Below, in pieces: positions 44,514 to 52,838 of a stretch of DNA of 57,064 nucleotides. The stretch is taken from NCBI GenBank assembly GCA_019747875.1, contig JAIEQI010000189.1, forward strand, positions 1 through 57,064, in the 5' to 3' direction. Made by a program: the position numbers and the translations under genes. Under the pieces are notes generated by a model. That model ran no database searches and was not told the DNA's origin. It was given only the letters and a program-made list of their open reading frames with translations. Numbering within the stretch: position 1 is the first letter of the stretch; each line of letters opens with the position of its first letter. This stretch comes from Candidatus Obscuribacterales bacterium. GTDB lineage: Bacteria > Cyanobacteriota > Vampirovibrionia > Obscuribacterales > Obscuribacteraceae.

Positions 44514-44957
44514 ATGAATGTCATCCTCGCTGCTATCGCGATCTACGTCGCGTCCATCCTCACGGCACGCATCTCCTACCACAACTTCCTGAAGGCCAAT
44601 GCCAACTTCTACGTCAGCCCGGGACGCACTGTCTGGTACGTTCTCAAAACCTTGGCGCTGCCGCAATTCCCCGTCGTTTGGTCGATCGTGCAAGGCGCCG
44701 ACGCTCCTGCTTACATGGCGGAAGCGGCGTTCTTCATGATGATCGCCTGGGCTTTCGGCGGTATTGCGCAGACCTCGCCCTTCCGCGAGTTCCTGCAAAC
44801 GATGCCGAAAGTTATCCACACCGAGGAGGAGAAGGGCCTGAAACGCTTCATCGCCGACCTGGTCAACGTCACCGCTCTGCCGTTCTTCGCTGGGTGCGCG
44901 TTGCTGGTCTTCGGCATCGCGATGCTGATGCGCTTCGGTGGTCGCGCTACCCGCTGA
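44514..44957 (+). CDS. Small membrane protein, 147 aa (cluster gene 1)
   Basis: Three to four hydrophobic segments (about 1-20, 45-60, 68-85 and 122-143). The central loop RTVWYVLKTLALPQFPVVW may lie in the membrane interface. No family recognised. AGGAGA precedes the ATG at 44514. First of six closely spaced same-strand genes with strongly G/C-ending codons; stop 29 bases before the next start. Confidence 0.75.
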   Translation: MNVILAAIAIYVASILTARISYHNFLKANANFYVSPGRTVWYVLKTLALPQFPVVWSIVQGADAPAYMAEAAFFMMIAWAFGGIAQTSPFREFLQTMPKVIHTEEEKGLKRFIADLVNVTALPFFAGCALLVFGIAMLMRFGGRATR

Positions 44958-44986
44958 CCTTAAATACACAGCAAAAGGAGTTGCAA

Positions 44987-45298
44987 ATGGAAGTAATAGT
45001 TCCGTTTCTTCTGCTCGGCTTTTTCGTGCTGTGGGGCGTGTCCATGTGCAAGATGCATGATGGTCCCAGCTTTCATGCCACGGGCAACATCTGCTTCGAT
45101 GGACCGAACGCGCTCGCCTTTGTCATGGAGCACGTGCTCAAAGTCGAGCGCATCTCCAAAATCGACCTCGAGAAGACGCTCACCCACCGGCATGTGACGC
45201 TGAAAGGTCGCACCTATCTTCAGTACATGGTGAGCTACTTCGACACGTTCTCGCGTGGGTCCGAAGGCCTCATCTACCTGGCCGACCTGAAGCGCTAG
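44987..45298 (+). CDS. Small membrane-anchored protein, 103 aa (cluster gene 2)
   Basis: An N-terminal hydrophobic anchor (about 3-20, IVPFLLLGFFVLWGVSMC), then a soluble domain of about 80 residues with HATGNICFDGPNALAF and a beta-rich C-terminus. Function unknown. AAGGAG lies directly upstream. The open frame extends to 44678 over gene 1, but there is no ribosome site there. Confidence 0.75.
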   Translation: MEVIVPFLLLGFFVLWGVSMCKMHDGPSFHATGNICFDGPNALAFVMEHVLKVERISKIDLEKTLTHRHVTLKGRTYLQYMVSYFDTFSRGSEGLIYLADLKR

Positions 45299-45353
45299 CT
45301 TGGTGTCAGCTGATAGCGTAGTAGCGTAAACTGCCTACGAGCCTGGCGTCAGA

Positions 45354-45388
45354 TACAGAGAGCGTACGCGCTCTCTGCTCTTGTTGAA
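45354..45388 (+). repeat. 35-nt hairpin element, copy 1
   Basis: Contains AGAGAGCG-TACG-CGCTCTCT, an 8-bp stem with a UNCG-type tetraloop, then GCTCTTGTTGAA. It lies 33 bases upstream of the 108-aa gene. Copy 2 at 45777 matches at 34 of 35 positions. Confidence 0.85.
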
Positions 45389-45420
45389 CAGAGCCAAATT
45401 GGAAAGCTGGAGAATCGATA

Positions 45421-45747
45421 ATGATCGCTGTATCGCCGGAATTCGCCGTACTCGTCGCGCAAGTCGTCATGCTCGTTCTGATCGTGATCCCGACGGCCAT
45501 GTTCTCCTACGACGCTGGGCGCGATATCGCACGAACGAACCGGGCGCTCCCCCCATTGTTTCTGAGCGGTGTCTTCCTTCTGGCGAGCTCGGTTTTCGCG
45601 TACTGCGTCATTGGCCTGCCGCACGCCCAGGAGTTTATCTTCACCGCAATGAGCTACGGTGCGCTGGCGTGGGTGATGGGCAACATCGTTGGCTTCATCA
45701 ACGATCTCAATGGTGCTAAGCTCAAGTGGCTGCTCACGGCGAATTAA
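45421..45747 (+). CDS. Small membrane protein, 108 aa (cluster gene 3)
   Basis: Three hydrophobic segments: about 7-28, 45-63 and 70-92 (the last weaker). A DAGRDIARTNR loop lies between the first two. Unknown function. GGAG sits eight bases before the ATG. Preceded by the first copy of the 35-nt hairpin element. Confidence 0.75.
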   Translation: MIAVSPEFAVLVAQVVMLVLIVIPTAMFSYDAGRDIARTNRALPPLFLSGVFLLASSVFAYCVIGLPHAQEFIFTAMSYGALAWVMGNIVGFINDLNGAKLKWLLTAN

Positions 45748-45776
45748 TTACTCGTCGTGCTGAGCATCCCGCCTAA

Positions 45777-45811
45777 TACAGAGAGCGTACGCGCTTTCTG
45801 CTCTTGTTGAA
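45777..45811 (+). repeat. 35-nt hairpin element, copy 2
   Basis: Same as copy 1 except one C-to-T change that turns a G-C pair into G-U, so the RNA stem survives. It lies 49 bases upstream of the 206-aa gene. Confidence 0.85.
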
Positions 45812-45860
45812 AAAATCCTCCTCGAATTGGTGCAATGAGCACCAGGCAAGGGTTCGAACA

Positions 45861-46481
45861 ATGCTGAGCAATTTCGGAAATATCGCTGCCGCCGCCGCAG
45901 TTCTTGCTGTCATCGGTGGGTTCGTCGGCTATCTCTTCGCGCGCTCGCAGGCTGGGCAAGGACGTCGCAGCATGCTGGCGAACGCGGGGGCGCTCGCCGG
46001 GCTCCTCGCCGTCATCTGCGTCGGCTTCACTGTCAGTCTCGCGCTTTCGGCGCCGGTGAAGCTGGTCGTCTCCGTTCTTTGGGTTTGGACTGGAGTTGCA
46101 CTCTTCTTGCCGGCCCTGTTCATCTCCATCAGCGGCCATGCGCAGAGCCTTGTGGTCAAGAAGGCGGAGGATTCGGCGCGCGAAGTGCTGTTCTGCTTCA
46201 ACCAGATCAGCGGCGGCAAGGACGTGATCCAGTCCAGCGATCTGCAGGCTGCTCTGGAAACGAAGGGCATCTACACTCGCTCGGAGAAGCGTGCGATCAA
46301 GCATGTGCTCGCCAATATGAGCATGGCGGGTCACCTCGTCGGCACTCAGCGCAGCAATGTACTGATGCCGGTGCCGGTGGGCTCGCTCCAGGTGTTGCCG
46401 ACCGTGAAGGTTCGTGCGGTCTATCACATCACGCGTGCGGACCTCGCAGGATTCGCTGCACGCTGCCGCGCTACCTGGTAA
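45861..46481 (+). CDS. Membrane protein with cytoplasmic tail, 206 aa (cluster gene 4)
   Basis: Three hydrophobic segments (about 6-26, 43-60 and 68-92). A soluble region of about 110 residues follows with a winged-helix-like pattern (SSDLQAALETKGIYTRSEKR, then SMAGHLVG). Unknown family; a DNA- or protein-binding tail is possible. AAGGG leader. Preceded by the second hairpin copy. Confidence 0.75.
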   Translation: MLSNFGNIAAAAAVLAVIGGFVGYLFARSQAGQGRRSMLANAGALAGLLAVICVGFTVSLALSAPVKLVVSVLWVWTGVALFLPALFISISGHAQSLVVKKAEDSAREVLFCFNQISGGKDVIQSSDLQAALETKGIYTRSEKRAIKHVLANMSMAGHLVGTQRSNVLMPVPVGSLQVLPTVKVRAVYHITRADLAGFAARCRATW

Positions 46482-46575
46482 GTTCGGTCCGCCGGACTGT
46501 GATGACGACCATCAGGAGCCCCGGCTCCTGATCTTTCGCAGCGTGTAGCTGCTTTTCTCCAATGGAGATGTTCTC

Positions 46576-47124
46576 ATGAAAAACAGCATCAAGATCCGCC
46601 CCCTGGCTGAGATCATCAATGACCTGGCATCGCGCATGAGGCTCATCGCTTCGCGACGGCCCTATTCGCGGCGCTCTCAAGTCGACCTGACGCAGGCTCT
46701 CCATGCTGCCGGCATCAGGGGAGAGGCTATGGCGGACCACTGGCGCTCGCTCGACCGACTCGCGCGTGAGCTGATCTGCAACCAGTACCACGCTGACGCG
46801 GCGGTCGTCGCTGGCTGTGCGCTGGAGCTGATCCGCAGCGTTCGCGCTGTCGCCCTGGACGACGCCTCTCTGCTCAGCCTGCGCTGCCATCTGCTCGCCA
46901 AGCTGGCTCACGCTGCCAGCCGCTGCGGCAAGTTCAACGAGTCGATGGATGCCGATCGGCAGCTCGGTCTCGAACTGATGGCGGTGTTGCGCTCGGATGC
47001 CGATTTCCCTGTTAAGCAGGGTGGCATTGCGGCCCTGGTCGACTATCTCGTCACCGAGACCTGCGCCCCTCCTCTGCCGGCGCTGCTCCGCTTCGTGGGC
47101 AGACCGGAAGTCGAAACCGTCTGA
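46576..47124 (+). CDS. Soluble helical protein, 182 aa (cluster gene 5)
   Basis: Almost entirely predicted helix, rich in Ala, Leu and Arg, with no membrane segment. The pattern LCHLLAKLAHAASRCGKF looks TPR- or ARM-like. Unknown function. GGAG lies upstream of the ATG. Confidence 0.7.
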   Translation: MKNSIKIRPLAEIINDLASRMRLIASRRPYSRRSQVDLTQALHAAGIRGEAMADHWRSLDRLARELICNQYHADAAVVAGCALELIRSVRAVALDDASLLSLRCHLLAKLAHAASRCGKFNESMDADRQLGLELMAVLRSDADFPVKQGGIAALVDYLVTETCAPPLPALLRFVGRPEVETV

Positions 47125-47196
47125 CCAATGGGAAGCGGACTTTAGCCCGCTTCCTGCACCCCTTTCGCTCAACGCAACTGGAAACAAGGAGCTACC

Positions 47197-47787
47197 ATGA
47201 GTCCTGAATTCGGAATGGCCTCTGCCATGTTCTCGGTTCTCGTTCTGCCGCCGCTGCTCTTCGTCCTCTGCCTGATTGCTGGTCTGGTCGCCGGCTTCGT
47301 GCTCGATCGCTTCTTCGGCGATGCTCGCGCCGTCAACGGCAACGACGGATTTGCGGTTCTGAGCCTGCTCTGTGCGGTCTCGGTTGCTGCCACCCTCAGC
47401 ATGCTCACTTCGCCGCCACCGCTCGGGATGACCTTCCCGATCAGCACCTACGTGACGATGTTCGTGGCGTGCGCGTTGGTCGCCTTCTGGCACAACGTGC
47501 GCATGAACCGGCGCCGCCCGCCGGCGTTCAGCAACGATAAGCGCACGCTGGCCGCACCGGTGAAGATGAAGCTTGAGATTCGCCCCGACGAAGACATGAC
47601 CGTCGTCGTCGTGTACAGCGCGAAGGATGGCAGCTTTGCCAACCGCGAGATCTTCTCGGCCGAGGCGAAGAAGGACCAGCGCTATGTCTGGGAAATCGAC
47701 ATTCCCCGGATTTCCGGCACCGCCACCGTCTATCTCGTGACCGGCGGCACGGGCTCCTGGGCTGGCAGCAAGGACTACGAGTTCTAG
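47197..47787 (+). CDS. Membrane protein with beta-rich C-terminal domain, 196 aa (cluster gene 6)
   Basis: Three hydrophobic segments (about 10-35, 50-66 and 78-95), then a basic stretch (NRRRPPAF) and an 80-residue beta-rich domain (MTVVVVYSAKDGSF, AEAKKDQRYVWEIDIP). The family is unknown. AAGGAG precedes the ATG. Last gene of the cluster, ending in a strong hairpin. Confidence 0.75.
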   Translation: MSPEFGMASAMFSVLVLPPLLFVLCLIAGLVAGFVLDRFFGDARAVNGNDGFAVLSLLCAVSVAATLSMLTSPPPLGMTFPISTYVTMFVACALVAFWHNVRMNRRRPPAFSNDKRTLAAPVKMKLEIRPDEDMTVVVVYSAKDGSFANREIFSAEAKKDQRYVWEIDIPRISGTATVYLVTGGTGSWAGSKDYEF

Positions 47788-47813
47788 TCAACTGCGCAGC
47801 TTGAATGAAATTG

Positions 47814-47843
47814 GGTGGCGGGTGCTTTCGGGCGCCCGCCACC
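47814..47843 (+). terminator. Terminator of the small-protein cluster
   Basis: GGTGGCGGG and CCCGCCACC arms with inner GC pairing around TTTCG, 26 bases after the stop of the last gene. Confidence 0.75.
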
Positions 47844-47868
47844 AGCCTTCTCTTTCGCTTCTAACTTT

Positions 47869-47898
47869 TTGTCAATCTATTCCTATATATAGTATAAT
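47869..47898 (+). promoter_or_regulatory. Strong sigma-70-type promoter
   Basis: TTGTCA (47869-47874) and a perfect TATAAT (47893-47898) are 18 bases apart. The nearest plus-strand gene is over 650 bases away, so it probably drives an untranslated RNA, possibly antisense to the frameshifted gene at 47978-48350. Confidence 0.55.
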
Positions 47899-47977
47899 TC
47901 CAGCCCGCGAGCTGCCAATAAGTGGCATCGCTGGCGGTATCAGGCTTGCGGCTTTAAGAAGTCTAGCTCAAGCTGGC

Positions 47978-48350
47978 TTAGCTTCTGTCAACGCTTCCGT
48001 CACGATGGGTTGTCGTTCTCTTGCCTTTCGAATCGGCCGATACAATCGAGCCGTCGTCTCTTACTTCGAACTCAGCATCAACTCCAACCTTCTTTCCGTT
48101 TTTGTATTCAGACTGCTGGTTCCAACACAGTTTTTCAGTTTTGTTGAGCGAAGTGTTCTCTGCGCTAGTTTTGCAAACAAGAATACGTCAGGCTGAGAAG
48201 AGTATAACTACCATCCAATTTTTGCTTTAGATCTATGTGCGAACTTTCCGAATTAGAGACGGCTTTTTCTTTGAAATTTGAAAAGACAGACTCAGTATAG
48301 TTTTCGACTGAACCAGCAGCTTCTGAAGAAGCACAAAATTCGTTACTCAA
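47978..48350 (-). pseudogene. Frameshifted small gene with DGS turns
   Basis: Two minus-strand frames join into one protein-like reading. The first (from about 48350, TTG start uncertain) ends in IDLKQKLDGSYTLLS and hits a stop at 48165. The second is open from 48187 and reads SLNKTEKLCWNQQSEYKNG, then VDAEFEVRDDGSIVSADSKG and THRDGSVDRS before the stop at 47978. The composition is coherent on both sides. The DGS turns resemble the YD/MORN-like proteins of this window, so a single-base indel within 48165-48190 is the simplest reading. It may be a real pseudogene, a programmed shift or a sequence error. I see no slippery heptamer. Confidence 0.45.
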
Positions 48351-48555
48351 ATCTCATTCAGAATGCCGCGAACTCAAAGGACTCCTTGTCCCTGTAGCAA
48401 CTCGCTTGCTAGGCTCGGGTATCTTGTTTGTCCCCCCAGTTGTCAGAAAAACCATTTCGCCCATCAGTAAACTTCCTTGCAGCTTATTCGTGCTTCAATA
48501 GGCATCGCCAATAGTCGCGATGTCAAATGGTTGACCCGTTTTACCAGGTGTTTAA

Positions 48556-50010
48556 ATGAGAGAACTTGCCGAGCATGCACTTGAGGTGGCGCGCAAATTG
48601 GGCGCTCAGTATGCTGATTTGCGAATCATTCAGCAAGAGGTTGAAGAGATCGCGACAAAGAACGAAACGGTTGCTCGCCTGAACAAGAGTAGCAGCGAAG
48701 GCATTGGAATTCGTGTTCTTGTGAAAGGCGGCTGGGGATTTGCCTCAACTCAGGAGCTGCGCAAAGCCGGCGTCGAGAAAGCCGCCAAGAAAGCAATTGA
48801 GGTTGCAAAAGCGAGCGCGTCTTGTTTGCCGCAACCGGTGAAGTTAGCGCCCGAGCCGGCTTATCGTTGCACCTGGGTATCGCCGCACCTGTTAGACCCG
48901 TTTACGGTGAGCATTGAGGATAAGCTGGCGATCCTGCTTGAGTGCTCTCGCATTGTCCGCTCGGTTAAAGGCACAACGCTGGCAACTGGCAGCATGAACT
49001 TCATCAAAGAGCGAAAGCTCTTTATGTCGAGCGAGGGGAGCGAGATCGAACAGTTTTTCATTCGCTCTTCTTGCGGCATTGAAGCTTATGCCAGCAAAGG
49101 GGATGATCGGCAGCGTCGCTCGTATCCGCAATCAGCCGGTGGGCAAAATGAGCTTGCCGGATGGGAACTGATTCAGTGCATGGATCTTCCTGGAAACGCA
49201 GGACGAATCGCCGAGGAAGTGGTGGCGCTTCTGAGCGCGGAGGAGTGTCCTGAAGGCACGGCGGATCTAATTCTTGGCTCATCCCAGTTGGCGCTGCAAA
49301 TTCACGAAAGCATGGGGCACCCTAGCGAGCTGGACCGGGCGCTGAAACAAGAGATCAACTTTGCCGGAGCGTCGTTTCTGACGCCCGATTTGCTCAATAC
49401 ACTGCAGTATGGTTCGCCGATTGTGAACCTGGTTGCAGATGCCACCAGACCTGGTGCTTTGGGAAGCTTTGGCTTTGACGATGAGGGGGTGCAGGCTCAG
49501 AGGGTGAATCTTGTTAAAGATGGTATGTTCTGTGGATATCTGAGCTCTCGTGATACTGCAAGTCTAATCGGCTTGCCCCGCTCTGGCGGGATGATGCGTG
49601 CCGAGTCTTGGAATCGCGCACCGATAATCCGCATGACCAATATTTCGCTCGTGCCGGGCGATGCTGGTTCCTTGGAAGACATAATCGCTGATACCGAAGA
49701 TGGTATCTACATGGAAACTAACAGAAGTTGGTCGATAGATCAGCTACGATACAACTTCCAGTTCTCGACTGAGATCGGCTATCAAATTAAGAACGGCAAG
49801 CGGGCGAAGCTGCTCAAGAACTGCAGCTATGGTGGCATAACTCCACGCTTCTGGAATTCCTGTGATGCTGTCGGTGGTGTCGCTGATTACGTCGACTGGG
49901 GGGTGCCAAACTGCGGTAAGGGGCAGCCGATGCAAACGATGTGGACAGGACATGGTGCATCGCCTTCGCGATTCAGGAACGTTGATATCGGCATGGCGCA
50001 TAGGGCTTAA
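48556..50010 (+). CDS. tldD: TldD-type metalloprotease subunit
   Basis: 484 aa. TldD/PmbA family member carrying the zinc motif HESMGH (HExxxH, about residue 250) and the later GSFGFDDEGVQAQ and CGYLSSRDTA segments. With TldE it forms a heterodimeric protease that acts on unfolded or modified peptides. AGGTG lies upstream of the ATG. Stop eight bases before tldE; the two form a clear operon. Confidence 0.95.
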   Translation: MRELAEHALEVARKLGAQYADLRIIQQEVEEIATKNETVARLNKSSSEGIGIRVLVKGGWGFASTQELRKAGVEKAAKKAIEVAKASASCLPQPVKLAPEPAYRCTWVSPHLLDPFTVSIEDKLAILLECSRIVRSVKGTTLATGSMNFIKERKLFMSSEGSEIEQFFIRSSCGIEAYASKGDDRQRRSYPQSAGGQNELAGWELIQCMDLPGNAGRIAEEVVALLSAEECPEGTADLILGSSQLALQIHESMGHPSELDRALKQEINFAGASFLTPDLLNTLQYGSPIVNLVADATRPGALGSFGFDDEGVQAQRVNLVKDGMFCGYLSSRDTASLIGLPRSGGMMRAESWNRAPIIRMTNISLVPGDAGSLEDIIADTEDGIYMETNRSWSIDQLRYNFQFSTEIGYQIKNGKRAKLLKNCSYGGITPRFWNSCDAVGGVADYVDWGVPNCGKGQPMQTMWTGHGASPSRFRNVDIGMAHRA

Positions 50011-50018
50011 GGTGGCGA

Positions 50019-51365
50019 ATGATTACGCGCGATAAGACAGAATCTATAGTTGAGTTCATTCTCGATTATGCTAAGGGAAAGGCTCAAGGAGCCGAAGTTA
50101 CTATTTCGGCTTCAGACATTGCCACCTCACGTTTTGCCAATAATGGCATGACGCAAAATCAAGCTCCCGACCATGTTCTTGTCTCTGTGCGTTTACTGAA
50201 AAACGGCAGGCAAGCCCGGCTCAGCTCGGATAAGCTGACCATTGATTCTCTGCGGCAACTCGTTGATGACGCGCTTACAGCCTGTAAGTTTTTGGAAAAA
50301 GACGAAGGCTTGCAAGCGTTGCCTGCGCCTCCGAGTAAACCCTATCAGAAGTTGAAGCATTACGATGCGGCAACTGCACAGCTTGGGCCGGATGAGCGCA
50401 GTAAGGCAATCAAGAAAATCGTTAAAATAGCTGAGGCTCATGGATTGAGCGCCGCCGGCGTTATCTCTACAGGTTCAACTGTGCTCACCTTGGCTAATTC
50501 AAAAGGCTTGCTTGCCACTCATAAGGAAAGCACGGCCGAATGCTCGATCACCATGTACAAAGACGCAAGCACTGGGTGGGCAAAAGCTGATTTCGTGCGT
50601 TTTGACCAGCTTGATTTCGAAGCGTTGGCTAAGAGGGCTGCTTCGAAAGCCGCTGCAAATGTTAATCCGGTCGAGATCAGTCCAGGTCGCTACCAGGTGA
50701 TTTTGGAACCGTCAGCGGTGCTCGACCTGGTCGGATTCCTGTCCTATGACTTCACAGCAACCAGCCATTTGGACCAGCTCTCATGCTTCCAAGATCAAAT
50801 GGGGCAAAAAGTGCTTGGTGATAATATCTCGATTTGGGACGATGTGGCAGACGAACAGCAAGCTGGGACGCCGTTTGACGGCGAAGGTATTCCTCGTCAA
50901 TCAATCCAACTCGTTGAAAATGGTGTTATCAAAAACTGGGTTTGCGGACGCAGGTCTGCCCGCAAGATGGAGCTAAAACCTACGGGGCATGGCTTATCGG
51001 AACCGTGTGCCGAAGGAGAGTTCCCTCAAAATCTCGTATTCGCTGGTGGCTCCACCAGTTTAGACGAAATGATTTCGCAGACTGATAGAGCTGTGCTTCT
51101 GACCCGAGTTTGGTATATTCGAGAGATTGAACCAAAGGGGAAAATCGTTACCGGCATGACCCGCGACGGCACTTTTCTTGTCGAGGGCGGGCGGATTGTT
51201 AGCGCAGTCAAAAACCTCCGATTCAATCAGAGCATTGTTGATTTGCTCAACAATGTTGTAAAAATGGGACCGTCTGTTCGCACTGCCGGTGAAGAAGCCC
51301 TGCCGGCTGTTGTGCCACCCATGGTGGTTAATAATTTCAACTTCGCATCAACAACGACCTTCTAG
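50019..51365 (+). CDS. tldE: TldE/PmbA, partner of TldD
   Basis: 448 aa, same fold as TldD but without HExxxH, as is normal for the E subunit. Visible family blocks: RFANNGMTQNQ near the start, FDGEGIPRQSIQLVENG and VTGMTRDGTFLVEGG towards the end. AAGGTGG precedes the ATG at 50019. It ends in an intrinsic terminator. Confidence 0.93.
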   Translation: MITRDKTESIVEFILDYAKGKAQGAEVTISASDIATSRFANNGMTQNQAPDHVLVSVRLLKNGRQARLSSDKLTIDSLRQLVDDALTACKFLEKDEGLQALPAPPSKPYQKLKHYDAATAQLGPDERSKAIKKIVKIAEAHGLSAAGVISTGSTVLTLANSKGLLATHKESTAECSITMYKDASTGWAKADFVRFDQLDFEALAKRAASKAAANVNPVEISPGRYQVILEPSAVLDLVGFLSYDFTATSHLDQLSCFQDQMGQKVLGDNISIWDDVADEQQAGTPFDGEGIPRQSIQLVENGVIKNWVCGRRSARKMELKPTGHGLSEPCAEGEFPQNLVFAGGSTSLDEMISQTDRAVLLTRVWYIREIEPKGKIVTGMTRDGTFLVEGGRIVSAVKNLRFNQSIVDLLNNVVKMGPSVRTAGEEALPAVVPPMVVNNFNFASTTTF

Positions 51366-51385
51366 CTATCGGTGGTTCGATCCCG

Positions 51386-51420
51386 GGAGCGTCGGCATCT
51401 TGCCGGCTCCTGCCTTTTTG
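51386..51420 (+). terminator. Intrinsic terminator of tldDE
   Basis: GGGAGC-GGC pairs with GCC-GGCTCC and is followed by TGCCTTTTT. Confidence 0.75.
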
Positions 51421-51650
51421 AGAGCGATATCGTTCTTTCTTTCAGTGTGATCAATGCGCGCGTTCCCTGTCATGAACATTGCTTTTGTTTGTCCCCTACG
51501 TTCGTAACAGCTCCTTGAACGAAGCCTCTTGCGGCTGTTCTTGTTGCGTTGCTTGTCTCTGACTTTCATCTCTGCTTGCAATGTCGCCGCGTTGTTATAG
51601 CGGTGCCACTTGCTTGCAGGACTTGCTGGCGATGCCAGATTGAGGTGTTT

Positions 51651-52529
51651 ATGGGTAAGAAATTGAAGCCGGACTCCGCTTCCCCGGCTGCTTTTGAACT
51701 GGTGCTTGGTGCCGGTGGCGTCAAAGGTTACGCGCATATCGGTGTGCTCCAGGCTATCGAGAAATACAATGTCGCGATCGGTAACACTACCGGAGTGTCG
51801 ATCGGAAGCTTGATCGCTGCCTTCTTCAAGAACGGCTACAGCGCCGCTGAGATCGAGCGCATCTTTCAGGCGGAGGATTTCATGGGTGAGGGTGCTAAGA
51901 CGCTGCATCGCTGGCGTCAGGCGCTGTCACCGCGGGCGGTGCAGCGCGCGGGGCTGACGAACCTTGCTCCGATTTTCCAAAAAGCGATCAGGAAGTACAA
52001 GCTCGTGCCGCAGGATGATCTCACCATCATCGCCTTCAACGTCAGCACTTTGTCTCCGGTGCGCTTCAGCGGACGTGACTATAACCTGGCGAATGCCCTG
52101 GCAGCTTCCTGTGCCGTCCCGTTCGTCATGCAGCCTGTCTGCAATCTGGTGAAGGAGAAGAGCCAGTCGCAAGCGCAGTGGCTGATTGATGGGTTTATGT
52201 ATCACACCCATCCAAGCAGCTTCTGCAGCGGACCGGCGATTATCTCGAAGCTGGGTTTTGCTTCTGCTTTGCCTTCCGAGCTACTACCCGCTGGGCAGAT
52301 GCTTTTGCACCTCGGCGAGATGCTGAATGCCCCGCTCTTGAACTGGCTTTTCGACGACCCCAAAGGAGGCGAACATATTCTGATCCAATCCGGCATGCCG
52401 GATGTGGCGGCGCTCAGCTTCGGTACTTCTGCGGCAAAGTGCAAGCAGATGATTGGCTACGCGCGGCAGCAGGCTCTCATAGCCCTGCGCCAAGCAAAGT
52501 CGTCCGGAAAGTTGCCGCTTGCTTCGTAA
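51651..52529 (+). CDS. Second patatin-like phospholipase
   Basis: 292 aa. GAGGVKGYAH oxyanion block (about 20), GVSIGS nucleophile elbow (Ser at about 47) and IDGFMYH catalytic Asp (about 181). It shares layout and several segments with the patatin at 19919-20854 (AAFFKNGYSAAEIERIF against ALYVNGYRPEEI). GAGG lies before the ATG at 51651; an open frame back to 51549 has no ribosome site. Codons are more G/C-ending than those of its paralogue. No signal peptide. Confidence 0.88.
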   Translation: MGKKLKPDSASPAAFELVLGAGGVKGYAHIGVLQAIEKYNVAIGNTTGVSIGSLIAAFFKNGYSAAEIERIFQAEDFMGEGAKTLHRWRQALSPRAVQRAGLTNLAPIFQKAIRKYKLVPQDDLTIIAFNVSTLSPVRFSGRDYNLANALAASCAVPFVMQPVCNLVKEKSQSQAQWLIDGFMYHTHPSSFCSGPAIISKLGFASALPSELLPAGQMLLHLGEMLNAPLLNWLFDDPKGGEHILIQSGMPDVAALSFGTSAAKCKQMIGYARQQALIALRQAKSSGKLPLAS

Positions 52530-52582
52530 GTGGGTAACAGCACCGACAGGGCAAACGCGTTGTAACAAGAGATGGAGGCGGC

Positions 52583-52630
52583 GGTGGCAGTTAAGGAGGG
52601 TGGTCTAAAAACCACCTTCCGGAACTGCCA
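52583..52630. terminator. Nested hairpin after the second patatin gene
   Basis: An outer stem GTGGCAGTT / AACTGCCAC encloses an inner GGTGGT / ACCACC stem. Confidence 0.65.
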
Positions 52631-52718
52631 CTGTATACGGTGCGTATACGATATGGGATAGGAGAGGGCTAAAGCAAAAAAGCTCTAAAATGCATGTCTG
52701 AAAGAATAGAGAAGAAGA

Positions 52719-52748
52719 CAGGAAGGGGCTGTTTCCAACCCCTTCCTG
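52719..52748 (-). terminator. Terminator of pepA
   Basis: A perfect CAGGAAGGGG / CCCCTTCCTG stem, same core as the hairpins at 17250 and 56707, 90 bases past the stop of pepA and followed by T-rich sequence on the minus strand. Confidence 0.7.
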
Positions 52749-52838
52749 CTTCAGGCGAACATAGACGATGCCGACCGGAGGGATCCAACAACAGAGCAAG
52801 CGTAGATGTTCTGGGGATCCCTCTTGGTCAGTTGCAAG

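Noticed and set aside
45840..45860. GGTTCGAAC resembling a tRNA T-arm
   Set aside because: No acceptor stem, anticodon arm or D-arm can be built around it; it is the leader of the 206-aa gene.
46471..47493. 340-codon minus-strand frame
   Set aside because: Shadow of two cluster genes; highly biased Arg/Glu/Gln composition and no ribosome site.
47801..48196. 131-codon plus-strand frame after the strong promoter
   Set aside because: It begins upstream of the promoter, lacks a ribosome site and overlaps the protein-like minus-strand frames.
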